Source: Phytophthora hibernalis
Taxonomy: Eukaryota > Oomycota > Peronosporomycetes > Peronosporales > Peronosporaceae
Reading direction: 5' to 3'
NCBI GenBank assembly: GCA_012656075.1
Contig: JAAKBF010000037.1
Coordinates: 62,001-126,000 of the forward strand
DNA: 64,000 bases
Notes under the pieces: model-generated
Told to the model about the DNA's origin: nothing
Databases searched by the model: none
Seen by the model: the letters and a program-made list of their open reading frames with translations, nothing else
Made by a program: the position numbers and the translations under genes
Shown here: positions 53,996 to 64,000 of the stretch, one piece after another
Layout: each line of letters starts with the position of its first letter
Numbering within the stretch: the stretch's first letter is position 1

Positions 53996-56900
53996 TCAGA
54001 AGTCAGAAGACTTTTCTGGCTGCACTTCCCACATCATTCGGAGTCTCGTTGCGAAGTTGTCGACCTTCTGGTGCCACAGCGTAAACGGACTTGGATTCAG
54101 GTACACAGCAAGAGCCACAATGGCAGCGGCGAACTCGTCGAACTCAAGTTGAAGAGTGTCATCGTTGTCGAGAGACATCACTGCCGAGAAAACGTGCTGC
54201 GCATCAGCGCGAGTCACTTTGCCACCAGGGAGATAGTGATGGAAATCAGGAGCCTCCAGCAGACTGAAGGCGGTCAAGAAATTTTGGAACTCGCCGAAAC
54301 TCATGGAGCTTCGTTTGGTCTTTTCTAGTTGAAAGTCCGCGCCTGGGTCAGGCTGTAGCAATGCAGCACTGGCTTCGGAAGCAGAGCTCTCCGAGTCTTT
54401 GCCCTGGCGCGTTTCGGGTGGCCCTCTGTTTTCGTGCATCTCACGAATCAACGCTTGCTCTTCTAGTGCTGCTCGCTCAACTTCCGCAAGCTCGTCTTGC
54501 TTGGCGTAGTAAAAGAACACTGTGCGCAAGAAAGCTCGATGTTCCAGCAAAGCGCGACCGACAAGTGGGCAACTGAGTTTCGCAGCAAAGTTTCGCTCGA
54601 CTAGTGCATTATCACCGCCAAAGGCACGAGGAACCAGGATGTCTCGACAAAACGCAGCCATTATCCGTGAAGGGCGAGGTGTGAGCTCAGCAGCTTCCAG
54701 AAATACCGCCGTATGGTCCAGGTTCTTCATTGCTGTAAGTTGGGACCTACCGAGTTTTCGAGCTACCGCAACACGATGCCTTTCGATTGCAACCAGCACA
54801 AAAAGTTCTGTGAATTGAGTCTTTCCCACGCCAAGTTCCTGATCCAAAGATGTTTCGTTAATGTCGTTGGGATGGCCATCAGACCCAGACAGGGGCTGTT
54901 CCTCTACGACGCTTACAAACAGAGCTTGCAACTTAAAAATGGCAGCTTGCGAGGGTGTACAAGATCAAGCTCGTATACCATGGCTCTCCATCGATGAAAG
55001 GACACTTGCGGCGAGCAGTTGAAGCGCGTCTCCGAGAATCGCTGAAAGATGTGCGCGATGTGAGCTGCGTAAATAGTTAATACATTTTCCAGCTCGTGAA
55101 GTTGACCAGCCATTTTCCTCGGATCCTCATTTTTGACTAGAAGTTTCAGGTTCATTCGTGCGGTATCGTAGTAGCTCTGTAGTCCATCTTGTGAGATAAC
55201 ACTGCGACTTGAGTGGAGTTGCAGAAGCTCGGTGTTTCCTTCTGTTATTTGCGACTCAGTTGTTTTTCCATCAACTGCACCGACCTGCCATTTATACCCA
55301 GCCAACGAATCGAAGGTGACACGTACCGCTTGACTAACAAGAAATACCTCCGTCAAACATGCTGGTGACAAAGGTGTCGCTCCCTTTCCCCCACTGCGTT
55401 TCGCAGCTACCCTCCAAGCGAAAGTGAGGAATTCTCGAATGCATTGAATAGCATCTGGACCAGTACTTACAGTGCCACCGCTCTCCGCAAAATTTACGAG
55501 GTGTCGGTCCACATAATGCAGCAACCTCTGGCTATGCCGACGAATAAATACGTTGGGGTCGTTGTTGCACAGCACCAGACTGTGGCGAGCATACACACGC
55601 CACTTGTCACGAACAGCGACAAGCATCGTACTCGGAATGGTTACTGCAGGAGCCTGTGATTTCGATAGTCTATTGGCACCAGCTTGCTGTCCAGTACCAA
55701 GAGATTTCTTCGTTGATGGCCCTACCACTCCAGGTGTTTCCATGAGTACATCGACGCGAAGTTTGCTGCTGTCTAACCATCCCATTTTCTGAAGTGCATC
55801 GAATAGAGTGTCGAAGGTAATGTCGCCAGCATTGCCTCCAGCTGCTTGTAAGAGTTGAGCGAACAGCCAATCCATATCAACCTGCGCCATATCCTCGTCA
55901 TGCACGATATCTGCTTGAAGTAGCAGCTCACGTAGAACACTGCGAGACAGACCTCGTAGATATTTGCTACTCCCCACATAATCCCCCTGCGCCGTCACGA
56001 CTTCGCCTGCTCTTCATTCGTGACTTTGGTTGCCTTTTCTCCTCACCACCTCGGTGACTTTCATTCCCATTTGGTGCTGCTACCATCGTTTCGGCCACAC
56101 TCTGCTGGACTCTCTCCTGGTGGTTCAAGTGAATAAATAACGCGCGTAGTTGGTCACGCTGCCACTGCAGCTGGAACTTGTACGCTTCCATGAGCAAAGC
56201 GAGAAACACATCTTTGGGTATCTTGCGTTCGTCACCAGTAGGCTGGTAAAATGGGCCCAATCGCGCTGCCAGTTCCTCAAGGGATGGCATGACCGCGAAT
56301 TTCAGCAGTAAATTATTGAAAGTTTCCAGACTGACCGGTTGATCCTGATTGTTCTCTATGATTTCCCGTAGTTTCGTTCGAGCTATAACATGCAGGCGTA
56401 ACTTTTTCTGCTCCTCTTGACTGGTATCAGCATTATTTTCTGTAGGCATTTCATCAGCAGGTGATGATGTAACTGCTGTTATTTCGCCTAATCGAGTCCT
56501 AGGCTTTCGCTTTGGTGATGTCAATGGAGACAACGGTGTGAGTGCAACTGCATGATTGCTGCTGCGTCTCTTCTGCGGACTCTGTCCTCGGCGTCTACCG
56601 CCTTTCAAAGTGGGTCGACATAGCACTTTGAAGCGGAGTATCCTGAAGATACTTCGAGCGAGAAATGTAGCTTTCAGCACACAGACAAACTGCGTCGGTC
56701 CATCTTGAAGACAGGCGTTAAAGTCAACTATACCCTCGTAATGACTCGGGAGAGGATCGTCGTATGCAATACCAAGGCGAACATCATCCATAGCCTGGCA
56801 AACCCACAAGAAGAAACAAAGTTCTTGGTGCGTACAGGTTCCTTCCAGAAATTGGCAAAATAGTTCCAGACTATAGTTCTCGTTACGCACGCTGTGGACA

Positions 56901-59386
56901 CAGCGCATAAAGGTTTCTAGCTCTTGTACAGCATCTCGTTCACGACTGCAGCGTTCCAGAAAAAGTGAAAAATGATGATGGATAACGATACGGGCTCTGT
57001 GACAGGGCTTCCAGCACCAGCGTTCATTCCGCAACCCATTGTAGGGTCTCCGCCTATTCCTCTCGTGCCCAAAATGTTTTGAGCTTCCGTAGCGAGTAGA
57101 AAGCGCTGGTAAAATGCCCACATCAGTTGAAGACAGCCCACAATAATCTCCTCATGATTATCTTCATTCTCGGTGTTATTAGCACTCGCTGGCGCAGCAG
57201 GTCGTGGGCGCTGTATTCTTCTGCCTGCTTTTCGTGAATTTGATACCTCTGCGGTTCGTGTGTCCCTTCTAGCTGACAGGACCCCGGTCGGTGGACCCAA
57301 CGTCGGGGCATTTCCTTGCTTCCGTGCCTTTGATTCCTCTTTTGCAGTCGCAAATTGCTTGTCCGTCATGAGTAAACCAGCAAGAAACTTGCTTAGCGCT
57401 ACATGTAGATGTTGCTCAGGTTTAGATTCAACGAGCTTCTTGCGAGACTTTCGCACGTTTGGTGGCTGTGGAGGATTCACGATGCGGGAAAACCAATTCA
57501 TCTCGGTAACTGCCGGCGCAATGTCCTTGCGAACTGAGTTGATGAAATTATACCGGTTGTCTTGAGTTTCAATTGTCAATTGGGTAGTTGGTACAGAAGG
57601 CTCTTCCTCGACTAATTCACTGTGGAAGACAGCATGATTCTGCTGTAGTGAGAGGTAGGTTGGATCATCGATTGTGCTCGTGCGCCGAGATGCAGGTTGA
57701 GCGCTACTAATGCTCGAGACGGAGCTAGCAGTTTGGGATTGCAGCATATGTGATTGCTCTTGCTGAGATTCGCGCAGCGTTAGATTTTCTCGTTCAAGAA
57801 TGCGCACACGCTTTTTCTCGCTTTGCAGCTGATTCCGGAGCAAACCAAGCTCACTATCGTGGAATAGTGCATTCGATATTTCAGCAACACGAGCCTTCTG
57901 TACATCACGTTCATGATGACTCAAACGGATCTCCTGCTTGGCCATCTCCAGGAGACGTGACAGCTCTTGACACTGCTGTTTCAGCGCACTACATTCATCA
58001 GCACCGAAATCAGAGCCAACATCAGGGAATACTAAAACTCCCATCGCTGCCGTGTCATTAGCATTGTCCAGTGCGGGATGTCTGCTACCCGAGGTGTCAA
58101 TAGCGAAGGTGTCAGCTGTGCTAACATTGTTCTGCTCATGAAAGTCCCGTAAATCTCGCATATCATTCTGAAGCTGCACGTTTTCCAATACAGCAACGGC
58201 AAGTTCTTCTTCCAGTTCATTGCTTCGCCGACGGAGCCCATCGACCGTATCCACAAACACCGAGCGAACAAACTCGTACAATTTACGAATGCGATCATTT
58301 ATCTCTAGCAAAGTTCCATTGCATACTGCGCCTCCTTCTCATCCAGATTCATTACAGCAGCACGGCTTTCATCATCTCGACGGCCTCTGTTGTTGCTGAT
58401 GCTCTGGTCCTCAGCTTTGTCAAAAATAACCGATACCACCTGCTTCGTAGCATATTGGTAGAGTTTTATGAGATCACGCGTGGCACCACGGACGATGGCT
58501 TCTGCTTGCTTTTGTTCCTGCGCGCGATTGCCGACTGAAAGCATAAGATTATCAATTGAGCAGCACACACGCAGCATTCGGCTATTCTCTCGCTCACTTA
58601 GGCGAAAAAGGTTTTCGTCATCTTTGTCGCTCGACCACCCAGTGGGTAAACTTGTACAGCTCAAGCTTGTTTGCAACGGACGGAACAAATCCTGAAATGT
58701 ACCAGCACATACGGCTCGCTCTGAATTCTGCGGCAAATCTGGGGTTTTGGGCGCTCTAATCTCGGGTTCGGCCTGCTTTTCATTCTCCTTCGATGCTTGC
58801 AGCTGATTTGACTGACGCGAGTACTGGATCGCACCAGTGGTGGCAATCGAGAAGCGTTTGGAGTTGATTGCAGCCGCTGGCACGCTGGGTCGTGAAGCCT
58901 TGTGAGGAGAAACAACTGGCGAAGGATTTTGGGCGCCCACACTTAAGTTTCGTGACGACCCCGACGCTGGTCCCGACCCTAATGCGAACTGGTTCCGTAA
59001 CTGAGTCACACGCTGGCGCAACTTTTGTGGTAGCTTTGGTGTTGCTCCTGATGCTTTCGACGGGGCAGCAGCGTTGGCGGGAATTGCAAAGCGGTTCTTA
59101 GGTTTGCCAATACTTCCAGCGGTCGAACCATCGGTACTTGGTCCTGACAGAGACAATCGCGGCGCAGAGTTCTTGTTCAAGTGCTGTAGCATTGACGAAA
59201 CGTTTGCTGCCGACAGCCGCGACTCCGGTGAGCCTTGCGCAGCATCGAGTGTTTCTGTGGGGGTTGCATGAGCAGATGATAAGATACACGATATTTGGCT
59301 GAGGGCGTAGATCCACTGCGCCCGCTCGCTTCTGGTGACTTGTTCTCCGCAGACGCGGCATTGAAGAACCCGATTTCCTTAGACAT
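53996..59386 (-). CDS. Large coiled-coil protein with EF-hand-like C terminus, unknown
   Basis: A single gene of about 1,778 aa read across four one-base slips. Start MSKEIGFFNAASA has an in-frame stop just upstream; a 56-bp intron (59234-59289, GTGTAT...CAAG) joins to SPESRLSAANV. Layout: disordered Ser/Pro/Ala-rich N part; helical middle (58,311-57,700) with LRRRSNELEEELAVAVLENV; basic Ser-rich linker; alpha-helical half; C-terminal FGEFQNFLTAFSLLEAPDF and an EF-hand-like loop DNDDTLQLEFDE near 54,110 with acidic residues at positions 1, 3, 9 and 12. Slips: AAA 58,310-58,312; A5 at 56,968-56,972 or 56,960-56,964; C5 at 55,983-55,987 (extra base); A5 at 54,935-54,939. The stop is 128 bp from the convergent TOP2 stop. 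No named family recognised; calcium binding is inference. Confidence 0.7.
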
Positions 59387-59685
59387 ACTTTATCACTGCC
59401 AGCCGTTGCCCTCTCTTGTGATTATCGATGAAGCACAGCCCCGACACACATCGCCTGAGCTTTTCCACAGCACCTCTTCATCATGACGGGGCGTCTCGCT
59501 TTGCTGGAGGGGTCTCATCGTAACTGCCAAAATTCGCTTATTAATACCTTGCCTATTCCCTTTTGTACCTTTGTCGAACCCGGCAAAGAAACTTCACAAG
59601 AACAGTCTACACACGAATGCAATTGCCAAATAGCCGATGGATTGATTACACGACCTTCAGGATGCCAGCTCCTCCCAAGCACCCG
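59387..59685. other. Intergenic spacer between two minus-strand host genes
   Basis: About 300 bp with the helicase 3' end on the right and the coiled-coil gene promoter side on the left. An alternative reading here (CRGC near 59,440 and CRVC near 59,355 on the minus strand) could suggest an upstream exon with paired Cys, but in-frame stops separate the two, so it is not annotated. Confidence 0.4.
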
Positions 59686-62600
59686 TCACATCCAGATCGA
59701 GCCACCTAAATACCAACTCAAATGAACAAACCTAAGCCATATAGAGCTCCGGGAAGCGCGCTGGGGTCTCTCCTCCGCCATCGTCGCCTTGTCCGACTCA
59801 TTCATCTTCAAGCGCTGCCACTTGCACCGTTTCGCATTGACCTTGCTCTCCGTTATGAAGACTGACTCATCCGACAGCGCCAACAAATCCGACGCACATA
59901 GTCGTCTAGCCCCCACCGTCGCGTTCAGGGCATCTGACAAAGCTGCGCGCACCGCGTTAATAGCCGCGAGAACCTCCACTTTAAGAGCCATTTTCCGTGG
60001 GAAGGTTGCATCTTGCGCGCCCACCTTCACCAGTAGAATTTCTCCTGTAGTAGCATCCATGTGGAGTTGAATATTTGCATGGCGTGGAGCAGTAACCAAC
60101 AACATAATTGGATAGTAGCACGCGCTGTTCGGAGGTAGGAGCGTGCAGTTGGTGCAAAACATCTTCGTTTCGTCACCAGTGTACAGGCGATCAGCGTACA
60201 CAGCCAAGAGCTTGGACTCTTTTGCACCCTTCTTCGTTTTCAACGGTCGAACTGGCAGAGAGAACAGACTGCGGTTACCGGTGGATGCCTTCACATTGTC
60301 CTTTTGTTGCTGCCACGATAGACTGCACGAGTTGCTGGCTGACACGCGGAATTTAAACGCAAGCTCGCGTTCATCGAGATTCGGCCGCATGCCCAAATTC
60401 ACAGGGAATTTCTCGCCACGAATGTAGTAAACCAACGACACCGGGAAGCTCATCCTCGACACTGCACCCTTCGCTTCCTCGCTGAAGGCACTACTTTCAC
60501 CTCCCCACTCTCTTGATTCTTTGGTGTAGAGTACGCGTAAATCGACACGATATTGTGTTCAGGGGCCAGAGCCGCAAGCTCATCCATCGGGTCTGCACTG
60601 CCAGCAAGTTGGTTGAAGAGGGTCGCTTTGTCCTTGTTAGACAGGGACATGAACATCCCGGCTTCTTCTCTGTCAACCTTCAAGTCCACTCTGTCATTTC
60701 CATCCATGTCATCGTCCGCGAACTTCGTTGACTTTGACCGCGTTCCGCCGATAAGGTGCTCACCGAAGTTTTGCACAATTAAAATCGCATGATACGCAGT
60801 TCATCACGCTTGGCACGACCTGTGTTTCGAGCGAATTGTAGCAGTTGTTTGTCCATTCGTTGTGAACTTGCGTAACCATCCAGCTTGGCCAGCATGACGA
60901 TCGTTTTCGCATCCAAAAGCTGCGCGAACTCGCCTGTTTTGTTCTTGGACAACGCGATCAAGCGAGCACAGAGATCCGAAATCAAAAAGTTCAGCGTCTG
61001 GTACCGACGAACGGAAATCGACTTCTTGTGGAAGACACCGTTCAAGTTCCGTTTTCCTTTAAGTGATTGCTCGCTCATGGTTTTCATGTAGAGCAACCAA
61101 ATCGATAACGGCTCGCTCCAAATTCCATCATCCAACTTCAGTTTTGCCTGGAGATTTTTCTTCATCTCCTTCACGTAGGTCTGTGCTGATTGTGCGTGGT
61201 AGAACGAGGGCATCACAAACAGGTCTGGCACAGAAAGAATCGCCACCAGGATAACCGTATTCAGCAACAGAGGCCAAGATTCGCCCCCACTGGTATTGTC
61301 ATGCACCATGTAAGCACCAGTCATCAGCAGGCGGCACAGTTCCAGGCTGAGTGGCAACTGGCAGACGAAGGAGCCGAATCTAGTTAGATGAGAATCTTCT
61401 TCCTCCGAGTCAATAGCGTCAAAGGAGGACAAAAGCTTGTAGGCTCCATCTATGTGATCTAACTCGGGGCATCCAAAGCTTGCCTGAGAAGGGCACTGGG
61501 CACGCCAAACTGGTTCAATCGCCCCTTCAGTTGCAACACGATCCGGTCCAGAGGTTTCCGCAGTAGTTCTGGAATATTGTATTCAGCCATACACAGATCT
61601 CGAAATAACTCAGTAAATAAGTGGAATGCTGTCCCGGGCATTACACGTCCAGCTCGGCCGGACCGTTGCAGCGCAGAAGCACGTGAGCACCAAGTATCCA
61701 CCAAAACCTCAGCGTGCGAACTTCCAGCGTTTGGCATCTCGATCTGCTTCTCAATAGCGCAATTGATCACATGCGTAACATCCGGGATGGTTACGCTGCT
61801 CTCAGCAATGTTTGTGGACAGAATGATCTTGGTTGATCTGTTGCCAAGCAACTTAAATGCCTCTTGTTGGTGCTCCAGCTCGATGCCTGAGTGCAGCACG
61901 AGAACTTTGACATTTTGGCCAGGGAAGTTCAAGGCAAGAACGCTCAAAGCGTCGTACAGCGAGTTAATGCTTCCAATACCAGGGAGGAAGATAAGGACAC
62001 ACTGGGAACCAGTCTGATCACGATGGCCCTCAATTAGCGAACGCACCATTTCCTCAATGACAACCAACTGCTTCTCGTGGATCTTGGAGATGGCCCTTTC
62101 GCCATCTGACTGTTAGCACTCAGCCGACTTTGCGTAAGGACCTGGAACTGGTCTCTCATGAGTACCATTTCCTTCTGACAACGCCGCCAAAGGCTCGGTA
62201 ACGAACCGGAAAAATCGTCTAGGTACACATTCTTCACCGGAAACAGCTTGGAGCCTACGAAAAGGGGCTTTCTACTCACTAAGCGTGTCGAGAGCGCTTT
62301 GCCGAGGTACTTGATAAGAACCTGCGCATCCATGGTTGCAGACATGATGACAAGGCGGAGGTGGGGGTGATCTTTAGCTGCAGTTTCAGCAATAGCAGTA
62401 GCAGGTCAACGTCCATGCTGCGCTCGTGCACTTCGTCCAGCACCAAATGCGTGATTTTGCTCAGTGCCTCTGGATCATGAATAATTCGCTCAACCATATA
62501 CCCCGTCGTGACATACGTGATCTTGGTCTTGCTAGAGGTCATCTGCTTCTGGCCAATCCTGTAGCCGATAACTTTTCCTACTACGCCATCCTCTTCGAAC

Positions 62601-64000
62601 TCGTTTCCCTCTCGCATCTTAGCTACAGTGTTCGCCAATTCAATGGCAGCGATTCGTCGGGGTTGTGTCACGTAAATGTTAACAGGACGCTCGCTTGCAG
62701 CATCATCTCGAACCCATGAGTCATACAAAAACTGAGGCACTGATGTGCTTTTACCACAACCAGTTTCGCCTTGATGATCGTTAGTTGATTTTGCGCCACA
62801 TTTTCCAGGATTCTCTCTCTATGAGCAAATACTGGCAAAGTCTTCATCAATCCTTTCAGGCTCACTGGTTTCACAGGTTCAGGCTCTGGAACATGAACAT
62901 ACCCAGCACCTTCGCGCACGGCGCTATCAGTTCCCAGCTTCTTTGCAACCGAGGAAGGCATCAAACCCTTCACAGAACGAGGATCAAATGCCGGCGCTGA
63001 AGCCTGGAGATTGGACGGTGGTGGACCAGGTGGCAATGGGGGCAACTTGTCTCGCTCCTCTTTGGATGGCATCGGCATGGCTGACACGGAAGAAGAGAGC
63101 GCAGACGCAGGTGCATTAAGATAAGATGGCAATACTAGATCTGGAGGAAGAGAGGGCGCGACAACTACACCCGGTAGTAATCCCGCTTCCGATTCATCAT
63201 CACCAAGGGCAGTACTTTGGAACATGGCACTTTCCAATGCGGTGAATGCAGCGCTTTTGATAGTCGTGGTAGCATGCACTACCCCGCTGGAAGCACAATC
63301 AGCGCCTTCATGCGTTGCATTGTAGCACGAACGTACGTGTAGTGAGTCCAAAAGAGATTGGTGTTGAGAATTTCAGGAAACAACTTCATCACCGGTTCTA
63401 TCTCTTTTCGAGTAAATCCTGAGGCGTTTTTCGGCGGCCTTTTCGTCTTCGGAGTTGTCCTTTCACCATGTAATAACATATAGCATACTTCAATGAATAT
63501 TTCCCCGAAAAATACGTAGCGCAACCCGAATTCTGCGGCAGCTTGTTACCCACGACAAGTCGCAACTGATGAAGCTGCTTGAGGGTCTCCACGTAGCCGC
63601 CCACGGCCGCATATACCTCCATATTCAAGAATTGTTCCTGAAAAACGACATGATTTCTAGGTGATGATTTCTTCTTGGACAAGTCAACCGCCAGCGAAAT
63701 CAACGACGTTAGCAACAAGAGCTCCAGCATTCGATCACCCAGTAAGTTTGTCTTCGTCAGATAGACGCGATCTCGTTTCCACAGTACAAGCAGCGAGTAC
63801 ACGATGTTCTTCACGGCAAGCCCCTTCTTGTCCGGCTTGCCCAGCATACCAGCTAGCTGACCCGCCTTGGGGCTTCCACCATTGGGGTCCTGGTACAACA
63901 GGAAGAACACTAGAGAGCGAAGCATCCGATCCACCGCACGGGCAGAACGTCCCTGCACCGGGACGGAGATAAACGGCCGAACACAATCTATCGGAGCCAC
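59686..64000 (-). CDS. DEAH-box (RHA/DHX-type) ATP-dependent RNA helicase, N terminus outside window
   Basis: Unwinds RNA or remodels RNA-protein complexes using ATP. At least 1,440 aa. An N-terminal extension of about 400 residues (64,000-62,800) includes a helical part (VKNIVYSLLVLWKRDRVYLT) and a Pro-rich linker. Core: Walker A GETGCGKST (62,745-62,772), TQPRRIAAIE (Ia), LVLDEVHERSMD (motif II, DEVH), MSATMDA (III), STNIAESSVTIPD (V) and QRSGRAGR (VI, about 61,660), then HA2/ratchet and OB-fold regions (61,430-59,700) with LYTGDETKMFCTNCTLLP. Eight single-base losses in homopolymers break it: 63,461; 63,305; 62,769; 62,373; 62,094; 61,466; 60,781; 60,503. Adding one base at each gives one frame with an exact codon count from 64,000 to the stop. 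Which DHX subfamily is uncertain. Confidence 0.9.

Noticed and set aside
59340..59480. Paired CxxC reading (CRGC, CRVC) upstream of the coiled-coil gene
   Set aside because: The two Cys pairs are in different frames separated by TGA and TAA stops, and no GT-AG intron of normal size joins them. The model starting MSKE with a 56-bp intron fits the composition better.
1..64000. RXLR or CRN effector genes
   Set aside because: No frame with a signal peptide followed by RXLR-EER or LFLAK was found, despite the probable oomycete origin.

Overview
The window looks like nuclear DNA of a eukaryote, most plausibly an oomycete (Phytophthora or downy-mildew-like). The reasons are short 56-102 bp GT-AG introns, long compact host genes, Ty3/Gypsy elements of oomycete type, and DNA-transposon remnants (pogo-like, PIF/Harbinger, Tc1/mariner) familiar from that group. 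The species call is inference. No prokaryotic operons, CRISPR arrays or rRNA genes were seen.

Layout. (1) Positions 1-20,252 are a nested transposon block: a Ty3/Gypsy element 'A' on the minus strand (copy A1), head-to-head remnants of a related LTR 'B', a shuffled third Gypsy family 'C', then the pol end of a B-type element on the plus strand, a very long ORF on the opposite strand, the start of LTR B, and the 3' end of a Copia-sized element with a polypurine tract. (2) A small gene island at 20,553-21,829 holds an FMN-dependent 2-hydroxy-acid (glycolate/lactate) oxidase with two introns and a 17-bp CCAAT-bearing tandem repeat upstream. (3) Positions 23,082-27,400 are an LTR (D, a diverged B) interrupted by an A LTR, then another copy of the long coiled-coil ORF. 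(4) Positions 28,189-35,300 are DNA-transposon ground: a pogo-like transposase cut in two by a 2,568-bp PIF/Harbinger element with an intact transposase, TIRs and TAA duplication, then a tRNA-like relic, a broken Tc1/mariner transposase and an unknown ORF. (5) Positions 36,472-48,355 are a second block: LTR D, the coiled-coil ORF, Gypsy A copy A2 (minus strand), the coiled-coil ORF again and LTR B. (6) From 48,895 onwards is gene-dense host DNA: DNA topoisomerase II (plus, six exons), a convergent 1.78-kaa coiled-coil/EF-hand-like protein (minus) and a DEAH-box RNA helicase (minus, running off the window).

Main finding. Four copies of one long, partly intron-bearing coiled-coil ORF each lie next to the U3 end of a B/D-type LTR and are transcribed in the opposite sense to that LTR. 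In two copies sense-strand pol lies on the other side. This gives 5'LTR-gag-pol-(antisense ORF)-3'LTR, an architecture described in some plant LTR retrotransposons; I do not recognise the protein.

Main caution. The oxidase, TOP2, the coiled-coil gene and the helicase together carry about 15 single-base indels, all in short homopolymers, each repaired by one base. That pattern fits uncorrected long-read sequence better than gene death.
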